NCBI GenBank assembly: GCA_030141605.1
Contig: JAQGDQ010000261.1
Location: forward strand, 12,501 to 57,500
Reading direction: 5' to 3'
From: Tubiluchus corallicola
Taxonomy: Eukaryota > Priapulida > Priapulimorpha > Priapulimorphida > Tubiluchidae
DNA: 45,000 nucleotides
Below, piece after piece: positions 25,901 through 31,364 of the stretch. Both the position numbers and the translations under genes were made by a program. Position 1 is the first letter of the stretch, and each line of letters opens with the position of its first letter. A model generated the notes under the pieces. It did not search any database. It worked only from the letters and a program-made list of their open reading frames with translations, and was not told where the DNA came from.

Positions 25901-27456
25901 TCTTCCCGAGAGACTTGGCTTTTGCTTTAAGTCTTTCAGAAACGAATCACTTATGAACACAATGTAAGCCCAAAGCAACGCCTCTTGTTTTCCCTGGTAT
26001 TATGATCCATCAATAGAACATGGTTTTACTGACTCTGTTTACAGAATATGGTTTTAGTTTACATCAATATGAGCTAAATGACAAATTACACATGTCTTTC
26101 CAGTGACAGGATGTGCACCATGTCTATAAGTGTTTTTTAAAGCCTTTATGGGGCAGCAAGCATTAAGGGCCCCACTTGCAGTGGCAAAACATTACGTAAA
26201 GCTGAACTAAACTCAGTAATGACATACTATAAGAACATCGAATAATTCAGAATAAGGGCATACTGAATAGACATTGTTGCTGAATATACACTGAATAAGC
26301 AAAACAAAAAGCAGAAAATGCTATTACTTTTTTAATTAACTAAAGTTTATGGGGAAAAACTTTAGCAGCTCTAGTTATATAAAATCCTGGTTGCGTCTTT
26401 AATCTTCTCGGGCCCCCTAGACACTCGGGCCCCGGGGCATTGATTCCCCTGCCCCCTCCCTCGTCGGGCCAGCCAGCTGGGTCTGGAGCGGAGCCTTTTT
26501 GCTGCATTTGAGGACATGTTGGAGGCATCTAAAAACACTTTAAGGCAGTTTTTTCTGTTCTACAGTACTTTTCTTTCATTTTTACCCCACGATTCATTCC
26601 GATTTATGTTTATATGGAATTTGAGAAATTCGTTCAGAACAATATTACGTTTAGAAATAACTGATTTATCTCTAGATAAAAACCTCGAAGTGGAAAATGA
26701 CGAATTGTAACACTACCAGTTACAATAGTACAGACCATAGGTAGGCTAAGGGAAGGGCCTCTAGGATATAAAGAGGACTGGCAGGGGTATACCCTCCCAA
26801 GTTTGCAAGGCGGCAATACTCAAACTAAGTAAAGCCTGAAGCTTGTCATCCGTTATTAGCTAGTGTACGCCATCACCAGCCCATTTTATGTGTACGTATT
26901 TGTGAGTATTGTAATGGCAATGTAAAAAAGCAAACTTTGCACATTTGTATTAATATCAGTATCCTGTTTTGTTTTTAGTGTTTAGGAGTTGATGCATTGA
27001 ATCCTGAAGGGTTTCACAAGGGAATGTTTAGGTTGCATGTAAAGGGAAATCCAGTGCTCATTATTGGTGTTCCGTCTTCACCGTATTCGTAAGTATTAAA
27101 GTTCTTTATACGTTCAAGATCCTATATAAGATTGTAGTATGGTTTTTAATGCAATTATACAGTCGTCAGTACTTTGTTTGCCTACTATCCAGTGACGGTC
27201 ATGTTATGTACAATAATGAATTGTTAATTTGTATACGACACTCTTAAAAATGTTATTAGTTAATAAATCTACTACTGTGCTGCGCTGCTGTTGCTGCTAC
27301 TGCTACTGCTAGTGCTACTGCTACTGCTACTAGACGTTGCGTAGAAATTTTCAGGAAATTAATTTGTCAATAACCTAATAATTACGTAAATTTGTTTTCT
27401 ATTTCAGAGATTTCATGCCAACGAATGTAAAACCGTTAACCATGGATACGCTCTGA
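3710..27456 (+). CDS. POMGNT1-like GT13 glycosyltransferase, gene 1 (3' ten exons)
   Basis: The ten exons listed below join in consistent phase and end at a TGA stop, giving about 332 residues. By resemblance this is the catalytic domain of protein O-linked-mannose beta-1,2-N-acetylglucosaminyltransferase 1 or a close GT13 relative. In vertebrates that enzyme adds GlcNAc to O-mannose on alpha-dystroglycan in the Golgi. Landmarks in order: the nucleotide-sugar fold with FFDGDNEE, the metal site EED in LEEDMVVAPDFF, SVYCISAWN, LLYREEGMP, LVLRRSVFEDDFLPNWP, GWDLFARKPETRKGRE, FPDVSRSYNIG, SPCSSDFFPD and a VPSSPYS end. POMGNT1 has LEEDLDIA at the metal site; here the second acidic pair is replaced by MV. 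The N-terminal part (stem/ILEI domain) must lie left of the window. A diverged paralogue is as likely as the true orthologue. The sixth intron is 13.7 kb and contains the telomere-flanked element. Confidence 0.85.
3904..4208 (+). CDS. Unidentified open frame downstream of exon a, possible alternative 3' exon
   Basis: The frame of exon a stays open through its donor for 125 codons to TAG at 4206-4208. A second possible acceptor (ttaatctcttcag) ends at 3903. The 3904-4208 segment has ordinary protein-like composition, with words such as CICVDFIDSFYHYLFEYV, LLDDLLDHHTVTRESLQ and SCFITHSLLQHFIKSAFG. A poly(A) signal AATAAA lies at 4485-4490. It resembles nothing in GT13 and I do not recognise it. 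Three readings remain: a short intron-retained isoform, a terminal exon of another transcript, or a retrocopied fragment. The frame from an exon a to 3904 splice would stop within seven codons, so splicing at that acceptor does not give this protein from gene 1. Confidence 0.35.
4619..4702 (+). CDS. Gene 1 exon b
   Basis: Acceptor catgcag, donor gtaagt, 28 whole codons. It contains GYHRINQHYKRSLTKIFKD, matching the VSQHYKASL-type segment of POMGNT1 just before the metal site. Phase 0 on both sides. Confidence 0.85.
5452..5955 (+). repeat. Dispersed repeat, inverted relative to 39142-39536
   Basis: The reverse complement of this segment matches 39142-39536 in order: agaaagacaggatga, then tacattttaac-type blocks, then cgaattacacacgttcga, gaaacgagttgcacaaaaga, gcagtagcgcctgcatttc and a ctagttagacgg end. 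The left copy is about 110 bp longer around 5560-5690. No open frame is conserved. Probably a non-autonomous element of unknown class; no clear target duplication was seen. Confidence 0.7.
6072..6130 (+). CDS. Gene 1 exon c (metal-site exon)
   Basis: Acceptor tttacag, donor gtaaga, 59 nt, ending after two bases of a Trp codon. It encodes DVPYVIILEEDMVVAPDFF. The EED corresponds to the Mn-binding acidic motif of GT13 enzymes (EDD in MGAT1, EED in POMGNT1). The VAPDFF that follows is closer to MGAT1 than to vertebrate POMGNT1. Confidence 0.88.
6787..6868. repeat. (CAGA)n tetranucleotide microsatellite
   Basis: Imperfect run of cagacagacagg units just upstream of exon d, in the intron. Confidence 0.9.
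6903..6972 (+). CDS. Gene 1 exon d
   Basis: Acceptor tttgcag, donor gtgagt. One base completes the Trp codon from exon c, then 23 codons including FHQTVPLLEDESVYCISAWN. The vertebrate POMGNT1 equivalent contains SLYCISAWND. Confidence 0.87.
7093..7208 (+). other. Possible 3'-terminal exon of unknown transcript
   Basis: A reasonable acceptor (gtgttcgttag) precedes an open frame with words such as TPSPTDCALLDVQAFQIM and NAYDALNLKGSSVHRK, ending in TAA at 7206-7208. AATAAA lies at 7322-7327, 114 nt downstream. The frame is not in phase with the preceding exon d. Unrecognised. It may be an alternative end, a retrocopy or chance. Confidence 0.25.
7785..7985 (-). other. Open minus-strand frame without a start, unknown
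   Basis: Within a locally GC-richer patch (7690-7960), the minus strand has an open frame with protein-like words: LDKDIVTFDFTFDDLNRF, SVWELGGDDLHIIRSPE and TLLRVRRVGAKAA, ending in TAG near 7797. It has no start codon and no recognised family. It could be an exapted or transposon-derived fragment. Confidence 0.25.
8997..9303. mobile_element. hAT-type MITE (307 bp)
   Basis: The left end begins near ccgggccggatta. The reverse complement of the right end is cagggctggattaccc, so the two form an imperfect terminal inverted repeat of the common hAT CAGGGCYGGATTA type. The flanks carry ctcttaa at 8990-8996 and again at 9304-9310, consistent with the 8-bp duplication made by hAT transposases with one base lost or changed. 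No coding capacity. It sits in the intron just before exon e. Confidence 0.65.
9330..9458 (+). CDS. Gene 1 exon e
   Basis: Acceptor ttattttag, donor gtatgt, 43 codons. It contains DPTLLYREEGMPHHGLVLRR and SVFEDDFLPNWPG, closely matching the DPALLYR, GWVLRRSLY and PKWP landmarks of POMGNT1. Phase 0 on both sides. Confidence 0.87.
9628..9760 (-). mobile_element. LINE 3' end remnant (minus strand)
   Basis: Read on the minus strand the segment ends in a poly(A)-signal-like aaataaaact followed by an imperfect (TCAAT)n tail (plus strand aattgaattgac). This is the usual look of a LINE 3' terminus with a short-unit tail. It shares the word acagtgcaaca with 44030, near the LINE coding remnant at the right edge. 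The adjoining 9760-10160 may be more 3' UTR. An 11-bp perfect hairpin stem (gatattacgtt) sits at 9935-9967. Confidence 0.4.
10331..10456 (+). CDS. Gene 1 exon f (catalytic C-lobe)
   Basis: Acceptor ctgttgcag, donor gtgagt, 42 codons. It contains GWDLFARKPETRKGRETIF and PDVSRSYNIGVSGYF. These are the most conserved GT13 residues after the metal site (POMGNT1: RRGRE, IPDVSRSYHFG). The downstream intron is 13,728 nt. Confidence 0.88.
10648..11300. repeat. Left terminal inverted repeat with CCCTAA-type minisatellite
   Basis: Outer tip 10648-10690, then a degenerate array of roughly 60-75 bp units at about 10690-11040. The units combine taaccctaac-type words with ctcaccccttcaaataatg blocks. A tRNA-like insertion follows (11056-11118), then an inner segment to about 11300 containing two more imperfect copies of a tgcatgtg..gttctatc module. 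It mirrors 20140-21780. Confidence 0.6.
11056..11118 (-). repeat. tRNA-derived SINE head (minus strand)
   Basis: On the minus strand there is a good A box (gtggcctagggggt) and a perfect B box (ggttcgaatcc at 11059-11069) at tRNA spacing. The anticodon arm and variable region are too degenerate for a working tRNA. It lies inside the left inverted repeat and has no counterpart on the right, so it probably inserted later. Confidence 0.55.
11998..12003 (-). terminator. Poly(A) signal for the leftward gene
   Basis: Minus-strand AATAAA about 325 nt beyond the TAA at 12328-12330. It is the first strong signal downstream of the leftward unit. Confidence 0.5.
12328..13166 (-). pseudogene. Virus-like leftward gene, possible PC4-like DNA-binding protein
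   Basis: The likely start is the ATG at 13166 (or 13157), just inside an exon whose acceptor (ttattattatttacag) ends at 13201; an upstream exon or leader is implied. The first frame runs to TAA at 12501-12503. A second frame overlaps it and continues to TAA at 12328. The protein sense (a basic strand followed by YGILDMNQWNRLTSQ) carries across this change, so a frameshift is likely. Three successive blocks share a layout of beta-strand-like stretches followed by an aromatic-containing helix (KFHFRVSS.../EMQYWVRKKL; IYLSWKK.../EYRNLI; FNISKCRK.../QWNRL). This recalls the PC4/p15 single-strand DNA-binding fold, whose helix typically contains a W-x-x-L motif. The resemblance is weak and from memory. 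The C terminus is acidic. Confidence 0.45.
13200..14133. promoter_or_regulatory. Central divergent non-coding region with leader intron
   Basis: This lies between the leftward gene and the rightward gene series. It holds an imperfect (AAT)n run (13201-13262), inverted and direct CCAAT boxes (ccaccaatcac near 13549, ctgattggtt near 13710) and a (TA)n run (13888-13918) that could serve as a TATA region. There is also a leader intron with donor gtgagt at 13992 and acceptor tattctag ending at 14133, just before an ATG. Divergent units from a shared centre are common in small DNA viruses. Promoter function is inferred. Confidence 0.4.
14136..14514 (+). pseudogene. Virus-like rightward gene 1, unknown, probably frameshifted
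   Basis: The ATG at 14136 directly follows the leader-intron acceptor. It opens a very basic start (MRKKKIRKRF) and the frame continues to 14483. An overlapping frame from about 14233 to TAA at 14512-14514 has better protein composition (IPRWMAEIVYPQHPLGFAIE, APIEDEIFHKSCFPG), which suggests a frame change inside the gene. I do not recognise it. A (TTAA)n run follows at 14518-14540. Confidence 0.35.
14744..14813 (+). promoter_or_regulatory. Promoter with two CCAAT boxes and a TATA box
   Basis: Two inverted CCAAT boxes (tgattggc at about 14744 and ccattggtgg at about 14777) are followed by ctatataa at 14806-14813. The next gene starts at 14907, 94 nt further on. Spacing and order are those of a standard RNA polymerase II promoter. 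Together with the poly(A) signals this shows the block was designed for eukaryotic transcription. Confidence 0.6.
14907..15737 (+). pseudogene. Virus-like rightward gene 2 with short intron, two in-frame TGA codons
   Basis: Exon 1 is 14907-14987 (27 codons, start MEDEMLVFPLTQDF). The intron is 14988-15083 (96 nt, gtaagt to ttattcgtag). Exon 2 runs from 15084 to TGA at 15735-15737. Phase 0 is kept across the intron. The frame is broken only by TGA at 15270-15272 and 15417-15419; no TAA or TAG occurs. The middle contains IIYLSSQIYVFVGEW and, further on, VNLQLHEYQKIIEVIEEI. This pattern is close to the IYLSWKKLGTTW and VRLMPWEYRNLIHKV segments of the leftward gene, so the two may be distant paralogues. 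The tail is acidic, then basic. Confidence 0.5.
15709..15984 (+). CDS. Low-complexity Thr/Ser-rich open frame, possible viral gene
   Basis: The frame overlaps the end of the previous gene by 29 nt and runs to TAA at 15982-15984, ending just before the P-element target site. It has a Thr/Ser/Asn-rich stretch, then a charged stretch (EKKEEDEDEGIAELF), then a Pro/Ser tail (TLPPSPPPTVSPIF). This could be a real acidic tail-type protein or a low-complexity accident. It might once have been joined to the exon at 18599, whose start is also Pro/Ser-rich. Confidence 0.3.
   Translation: MWHKNPLNDDSSATTAAATIITTTTSNNINDASSTSSSSNTRRRFGEKRLRLLLEKKEEDEDEGIAELFTLPPSPPPTVSPIFSPAPKKLK
15988..15995. repeat. 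P-element target site duplication, left (accattac)
   Basis: The octamer accattac here is repeated at 18567-18574, immediately outside the inverted repeats. Eight bp is the P-element duplication length. Confidence 0.9.
15996..18566 (-). mobile_element. P element (THAP-type) with perfect 63-bp inverted repeats
   Basis: The ends at 15996-16058 and 18504-18566 are identical inverted repeats over 63 bp, beginning caaggactactatactacag. They are flanked by the 8-bp duplication accattac. The 2,571-bp body carries a minus-strand transposase remnant starting with a THAP domain. Identical ends point to a recent insertion. The broken, shortened transposase means it was probably moved by an enzyme supplied from elsewhere. 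It interrupts the virus-like gene block. Confidence 0.92.
16362..18176 (-). pseudogene. P-element transposase, THAP domain, frameshifted and shortened
   Basis: The ATG at 18176 gives MPNKCGVVKCKGNYD. The THAP zinc site C2CH is visible (CGVVKC near residue 5, later ICEKHW), followed by a Pro-rich linker. The sense then moves to a second frame (17557-17360: SLELELAQNREQS, KFLTRQLRLL, a coiled-coil-like stretch). It moves again to a third frame (from about 17366 down to 16362: YEQLRDFLVLPSKRKLQS, CMLLVDEVKIRPTVAFSGG, and a C-terminal QSDRIEGEFSVYRQSRGANA). DEVKIRP corresponds to the first catalytic Asp region of P and THAP9 transposases. About 600 residues are accounted for, against roughly 750-900 in intact relatives, and the core between MAKCLH and LIQTTEG looks deleted. 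Confidence 0.85.
18567..18574. repeat. P-element target site duplication, right
   Basis: The accattac copy to the right of the P element; see 15988-15995. Confidence 0.9.
18599..18799 (+). CDS. Virus-like exon encoding a basic protein C-terminus
   Basis: A strong acceptor (cttttcttctcttgcag) ends at 18598. The frame then reads FKIPPSPSKPQQQQ and later GGKRIHLRKIGVAGG and KYTFEKVKSLLFEKIRR to a TAG at about 18797-18799. It is strongly basic, as expected of a nucleic-acid-binding protein. Its upstream exon was cut off by the P element, whose target site lies only 24 nt before it. Probably the 3' exon of one of the preceding rightward genes. Family not recognised. Confidence 0.4.
18818..19257 (+). 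pseudogene. Virus-like rightward gene, possible RNase H/DnaQ-like exonuclease
   Basis: The ATG at 18818 opens a frame with LVVHEIETGTHHYYSFKPPH, then HIHGAWLEEGMLDYSEVD. After a TGA at 19058-19060 it continues with NRIVYVKGLEMYRFAKNRL. The sense then moves to another frame near 19125 (RGRAIRAADTLANHLL) and ends with TGA at 19255-19257. That stop overlaps the next gene's ATG as ATGA. The series FKPP...W, HG...D.G...Y.E and YVKG recalls a family of unnamed invertebrate and virus-associated proteins with an RNase H-like exonuclease fold. I recall this from memory and could not check it. One stop and one frameshift make it inactive as it stands. Confidence 0.4.
19254..19790 (+). pseudogene. TBP-like two-lobed protein, one in-frame TGA
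   Basis: The frame starts at the ATG at 19254, inside the ATGA overlap, and ends at TAA 19788-19790 (178 codons before the stop). It is interrupted once, by TGA at 19377-19379. Two halves share a layout typical of the TATA-box-binding protein saddle. First half: VNIIATTSFAHRFDLKQLQ, then GTLMIFASGSIVIKIFSQKR and a helix. Second half: ITASAKLPCRLNLPALYREL, then GQITLNVFHTVSVIMMGRAE and a helix. Host TBP has VNLGCELDL and IFSSGKMVCTGAKSE in these places. The DNA-intercalating phenylalanines are not clearly preserved. TBP homologues occur in some large DNA viruses. Length fits a bare TBP core of about 180 residues. Confidence 0.5.
19820..19825 (+). terminator. Poly(A) signal for the rightward gene series
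   Basis: AATAAA 30 nt after the TAA of the TBP-like gene. More AATAAA words follow near 19922 and 19975. The compact spacing fits a viral 3' end. Confidence 0.6.
20140..20403. repeat. Right inverted repeat, inner part, with TTAGGG-type minisatellite
   Basis: The inner segment 20190-20249 mirrors 11192-11250. From about 20245 a degenerate array begins with tagggttaggg words mixed with ggaagctag and gcaactagacac blocks. It is interrupted by the hAT insertion at 20404. Confidence 0.6.
20396..20403. repeat. hAT target site duplication, left (ggttagag)
   Basis: The octamer ggttagag, repeated at 21421-21428 directly after the element's other end, lies within the telomere-like array. Confidence 0.85.
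20404..21420. mobile_element. hAT-type element (1,017 bp, non-coding)
   Basis: The ends caggggtgtgcaaact and, reverse complemented, cagaggtgtgcaaatt form a hAT-type terminal inverted repeat flanked by the 8-bp duplication ggttagag. Both subterminal regions carry gcggcccgc or gtggccca type blocks. The middle contains a palindrome of about 40 bp per arm (20807-20846 with 20892-20934; identical core gtcttcttgatcatag), perhaps a second nested foldback element. No transposase frame is present. Confidence 0.82.
21421..21780. repeat. Right TTAGGG-type minisatellite and outer inverted tip
   Basis: The array continues after the hAT element with units such as ggttggaagctagggttag and tagcaactagacacggaag, to about 21700. 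The tip then follows (gggtccctaaacattctccc, tactaccgg), mirroring 10648-10690. A GC-rich stretch with accaccctcaaaaaccaccc lies between. Confidence 0.65.
22655..22815. repeat. Dispersed repeat family copy 3, with (TTG)n
   Basis: Resembles the left module of the repeats at 481 and 3027 (actatgtgtaatgtttgcgc, then atggatggatttgtt) and ends in a (GTT)n run at about 22782-22810. The G/T-rich tail here is a pure trinucleotide rather than TGGTG. Confidence 0.4.
23300..23980 (-). mobile_element. Penelope-like retroelement, 3' part with GIY-YIG domain remnant
   Basis: The minus-strand frame 23962-23624 has GIIYRFQCSSCNAAY, TSRHFKVRICEHLG, then LLSKESLFMYPNKPSLN. This is the order of the GIY-YIG endonuclease domain at the C terminus of Penelope polymerases. 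The YIG triad reads YND here, so the nuclease is probably dead. Just upstream, PALKMSFFPLRQN in a neighbouring frame fits the linker before the domain, implying a frameshift near 23975. The non-coding 23300-23480 is shared with 31365-31600. The reverse transcriptase part is missing, so the copy is 5'-truncated, and it abuts exon g of gene 1. Confidence 0.75.
24185..24294 (+). CDS. Gene 1 exon g
   Basis: Acceptor cctttacag, donor gtaagt; 36 codons plus two bases. It contains VQLQDIETLKKDNYERHM, matching VQLRNVDSLKKEAYE of POMGNT1. Phase 0 matches exon f across the 13.7-kb intron, so no exon appears to be lost in between. Confidence 0.85.
24637..24723 (+). repeat. tRNA-like sequence, probably SINE head or tRNA pseudogene
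   Basis: Perfect A box (tagctcagttagcagagca, 24645-24663) and B box (ggttcaaatcc, 24701-24711). The T arm pairs (tcggg with cccga). The acceptor stem has mismatches and the anticodon arm region is too long and does not fold cleanly. It sits within an intron of gene 1. Confidence 0.6.
24967..25105 (+). CDS. Gene 1 exon h
   Basis: Acceptor ttgtttcag, donor gtatgc. One base completes a Ser codon, then 46 codons: ALDHTKSPCSSDFFPD and FEMKKADDFNLWKKIAE. POMGNT1 has VLDHSKNPCEDSFLPD and MEKDDDFTTW at the same place. Confidence 0.87.
26395..26515. mobile_element. GC-rich possible hAT terminal fragment
   Basis: An isolated GC-rich patch in AT-rich intron with nested palindromes (cgggccccggggcattgatt, ccccctccctcgtcgggcc). 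Reverse complemented, its edge reads ctggcccgacgagggagg, similar in style to hAT ends. No partner end or target duplication was found. Confidence 0.25.
26979..27088 (+). CDS. Gene 1 exon i
   Basis: Acceptor tttgtttttag, donor gtaagt. 36 codons plus two bases: GFHKGMFRLHVKGNPVLIIG then VPSSPYS. POMGNT1 has HRGLWRLF and VVGVPASPYS here. Confidence 0.85.
27272..27338. repeat. (CTG/CTA)n imperfect trinucleotide repeat
   Basis: Run of gctgctactgctactgctag-type units in the last intron of gene 1. A similar short run lies at 29260-29280. Confidence 0.8.
27408..27456 (+). CDS. Gene 1 last coding exon
   Basis: Acceptor ctatttcag; one base completes a Ser codon, then DFMPTNVKPLTMDTL and TGA at 27454-27456. 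The short tail replaces the longer proline-rich C terminus of vertebrate POMGNT1. Confidence 0.8.
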
Positions 27457-27903
27457 ATCAAATGTGAGAGTGGCAATCAATTGACCAATTTTGATATCAC
27501 ATGCTCTCAAGGACCTGTTAAACGAAGTTTTTTCAGTTCAGTCTGATATAAGAATTTAATTTTTAGTACGATATTGAAGCCTTTGGTGTAGTGGTGTGCA
27601 TGTATATTGTATACTAAACATAGCAAACAATTAATATATTTAATATCTTTTATTCGCTTAAGTGGTGGGTAATATTGTTCCACTCCTCAATGTCAAAAAT
27701 GAATCAGCAACTAATAAGCAACTCAAATAGAAAACAGACAGAGTTACAATTTTTTTTCAATAGTGGAGCAAATGATGTTCAAGTGATCAACAATCTATAT
27801 AAAGGCAAAAGCACATTTCTGCGAAATGTCAGCATCAAATACGTTTACTTGAATTTACGAGAACGTATAACTTATACATTGGCTCAAGTGTCTCTTGCTG
27901 CTC

Positions 27904-27993
27904 ATTTGGTTGGATATTAATAAATTTTGTAATGTCTTTTGTTTTTTTGTTTGCATTTGGTTGGATACTAATAAATTTCGTAATGTCTTTTGT
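27904..27993 (+). terminator. Tandem duplication carrying two poly(A) signals
   Basis: A unit of about 35-40 bp (ttggttggata-taataaatt, gtaatgtcttttg) is present twice, at 27904-27938 and 27956-27993. Each copy has AATAAA (27919-27924 and 27970-27975). These are the first strong signals after the gene 1 stop, giving a 3' UTR of about 0.5 kb. Confidence 0.45.
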
Positions 27994-28533
27994 TTTTTGC
28001 TAATATCGCTGATTCTACTATTGATTTTGATGTCGTTAATGTCGTTACTCTGCTTTGAGATAGCCTACTGACTACTGGCGTAGCCTGGTCGAAATAGCTT
28101 GATGCTTGACGAAGGAAGGTTATGGCGTGATATTTTTTCTACGTCGAAGCCAAATAGAAATACTACCTTCTGTAATACTACCTACACTAATTGTTGTACA
28201 TTTTTTTGTACGTGATAATAATTTACGTTAATACTGCCATGTGGCACTTTTAGTCACGTTTCCGCCACCAGGTAACGCTGATGAACAAAAACTGTCAATA
28301 AGTGCATTAACAAAAATCTTGTAATGTCATTTTCGTTGATTGTGCATACAATGTAGCGAAAAATGTGAATAAACCTAAAAAAGCTACAAAATTAGAAAAT
28401 GTGCAACGCTTCTTTCAAATACATTTGTTTACGTAAATTTTCATTTTGCTTCTTTGGCTTTTTATGTTCGTTTATTTGTTTGTTTACATCAACAATAGGT
28501 TTCCATGGTACAGAATTTTAATGAAGTACCTAT

Positions 28534-28558
28534 ACACACACACACACACGCACGCACG

Positions 28559-28600
<42 letters not shown>

Positions 28601-28800
28601 ATAAATAACGAAATAACGAAGACAATGGGAGAATGCGAGAGAGAGAGAGAAAGAGAGAGAGAGAGTAGGGAAGGACGAGACGGGGGAGAGGTTGAGTGAC
28701 AGTGAGGGAGAGGGAGACGAAGAAAGAGGGATAGAGAGGAAGGGAGAGTGAGAGAGGTGGTGGGAAGGGAGGTAGGTAAGGAGGGAGAAGCAAAGAGAGA
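28534..28800. repeat. (CA)n followed by (GA)n-rich microsatellite
   Basis: (CA/GCAC)n at about 28534-28594, then purine-only GA-rich DNA at about 28635-28800. Open frames across it on both strands are repeat artefacts. Confidence 0.9.
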
Positions 28801-29330
28801 ATGAGAAATCGAAGGCTTTATCCTACTAAAATAGCATATCTTGCAACTAAAAGCTCAACTGTGATTTTTCTGTTAAAAAACTCTGTGAAATGAGTTTTCT
28901 GGAAAAAACATTTTCTGGCAATTTTTTTCTGAGAATTTTTTTGTGAACATTTTTCCTCAGAGACACTTTTTCTGGGTTGGACCTTAAACCTTAACAGCTA
29001 ACGGAGACATCTGCTGGCATGTCTGAAAACTCTAAATGAATGAGTAAAATAGCGAGTAAAATAGCTACTACTTGCAAAAGTTTGACTGATTGGTGAGCAA
29101 TTAGAATTAAATTAAAACGTGTCTTGATTTATGACAAGGGGCTGTGTGGTCTAGTGATCACTTGGTTTTAGAAATGTAGTAATTTCATCATTTACTATTG
29201 ACATTATTGATATTAATATCTCTACAGTAGTTCTGCGACGTAGGCCTACCTTTTTTACTGCTATTACTGCTACTGCTACTTATTTCCACTGCATTTTTGC
29301 ATGCCCATAGTACTTCTTAATAAATTATAG

Positions 29331-29486
29331 AAGAATTTTATGCAAAAGGAAGGCAGACAATTCGTGTCCTCACGACTGCATCACTGAACGTTATGATCCG
29401 AGAATTACCATTTCAGATGCCGTTTATAACAAGTTTTTAACCAGCGTGTTACAAGACGTGTATGATGTAACTGAGGAGGAACTAGC
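29331..29486 (+). CDS. Lone exon resembling DEG/ENaC channel cysteine-rich region
   Basis: Acceptor aaattatag, donor gtaagt. One base, 51 codons, then two bases. It contains CKRKADNSCPHDCITERYD, then PRITISDAVYNKFLTSVLQD. C-x-x-x-C followed by RYDPRISISxA-like text is typical of the extracellular segment before the second membrane span of DEG/ENaC/ASIC channels. No neighbouring exons for the pore segment were found within several kb either side, so this is a distant exon of a gene with large introns or a relic. Assignment from memory and weak. Confidence 0.35.
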
Positions 29487-29574
29487 GTAAGTTATGTAAA
29501 TTAGCTATGCAGGTATCCTGGAAATGGGACTTCTCATCATAACACAATTTGGTTTTGTGGATGAAGTTTTATAT

Positions 29575-29657
29575 ATACACATACATACATGCATACATCC
29601 ATGCACGCACGCACGCACGCACGCACGCGCACACACACACACGCACACACACACACA
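29575..29657. repeat. (CATA)n/(GCAC)n/(CA)n microsatellite
   Basis: Compound repeat downstream of the lone exon. A (TG/CG)n run of the same type occurs at 30925-30992. Confidence 0.9.
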
Positions 29658-29879
29658 ATTCTTTATTGCCATAGTTATACATACACAAGTATCATATATA
29701 GAAGTAAAATTCTTATGTGTAACCAGTTAAAAAACTGCTGTTTTAATAGCGTTAAAAACGAGATACCAATACAAATGAAGTTGATGGCATGTGTATAAAA
29801 ATGCCGTCCAAATTCAAAAACAAAATAGTTATTGGACAGAAGAAAATCATTTTAATTACTCTAAATTTAAATTTATGTT

Positions 29880-30920
29880 GTATTGTCATCATACTTTTTT
29901 GAGTTTTGGATAGTGCTGCCACCTTCAGGTGTTCTTGTTAAAATTGTTAAATCTTTCTCTTTACTGTTTAAATTTTCAATGGCTTCTACAGTCTTTATGA
30001 ATGCATAATCTCTAAACCTGTTTTCACACCTAAATGATTTCACCTGTAGTTCTGATCACTTGGTTTTCTGCTTTTTAACATGACGCTACTTCAGTATTTA
30101 TGTAGACATTTCAGAATAAAATCTTAAAAGTAAATTTCAAGTTTTTTGGTTTCTTCAAAAAAGTTATATTTATTAAAAAAGAATAATTATACATAATATG
30201 CTTATTTTACTGAATTCTCTGCTGCGTTCAAAAAGTTTTACCTATAAAAACAAAAAAAATTGCATTTACAGAACTTGCCATAACGGTTAGTTTTATTTTA
30301 GAAACTTCTAAGATTGTTACATTAAAAATCTGCACCCACAAACGATGTTAACAGAGAGCGAACAGAAAAAAACAGAAAATTTGTGAATGAGGCCATTGCA
30401 CCCAATTCTCAATTTGTAATTGTTTAATATACCTTTTCACAATTTTGTTATGCGCACGCGCAGTGCTCTAAGTCAAAGTTTAAGTGTACCACAGCAACAC
30501 GTTCTAACTGCAACCGTCATGTGACATGGGGGTAAAGCTTTGCCGTCTGCCGCATCTGTTCCGTAACTTCAGTTGCTTTACGTGAACTTTACTTAATTAT
30601 GAGTTAGTTTGTGCATAGAGTGATTTACTAGCAGGATCTTGCCTGAGAACAAGAAAAAATGAACTAGGTAAGGTTCTAGCTGCCGCTAGAAGTTATCATC
30701 ACTGAAGCTACGACCTTCAAACAACTGGTTTGGATTCAAATCACTGAGCAGTATCCAGTGAATGTTCTGCTTTGAAAAAGTAACAGCTTCATCGTAAGAG
30801 ATTACTGCTGGTGTTAATTTAGTGATTCCGTGCAGCTGATAAAGACGTGTTTCAGACGAAAAAACGTGTTGAACCCAGTGTCCTGCAACATCACAGTTTG
30901 GGAACTATGTTTTTCATGTT
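29880..30920. other. No gene seen
   Basis: AT-rich DNA without convincing exons, RNA genes or transposon ends. Confidence 0.4.
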
Positions 30921-30924
30921 TGCA

Positions 30925-30992
30925 TGTGTGTGTGTGTGTGCGTGCGTGTGTGTGCGTGCCCGTGTATGCGTGCGTGTGTGCGTACGTGTTTG
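30925..30992. repeat. (TG)n/(CG TG)n microsatellite
   Basis: Run of tgtgtgtgtgcgtgcgtgtg-type dinucleotides; the open frame across it is an artefact. Confidence 0.9.
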
Positions 30993-31364
30993 ACGTTTGT
31001 GTGGCAAGATGTACATGTACACCATAAACGAAGCGACTAAATGAGACAAACAGCCATGATTGGGTACATGTATCTATTTAGCTGCAATTAAACACCTTGC
31101 TTATTCACCTTTACATTGCGTAGCATGCGTTTATTCATACAGCCCATCCAAAGGAGATCTATTTAAATGCCTTTGCGAAATCCGAAGAGGTGGGCGCAGC
31201 CTATTTTGATAAGTGCAATGCCATGTGTTTAAGCTATGTAATGAGACCAATGCTTACTATATTTTGGAGCATGATTAAAAAAAATTCCATTAACATTGGA
31301 TAGTCATTATGTGATGTTACAATATATGTTAAAAATGTAAATATGGCTTCTGTAACTTTAGGGT

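Noticed and set aside
28505-28793. Open frames on both strands over CA/GA repeats
   Set aside because: Pure microsatellite translation.
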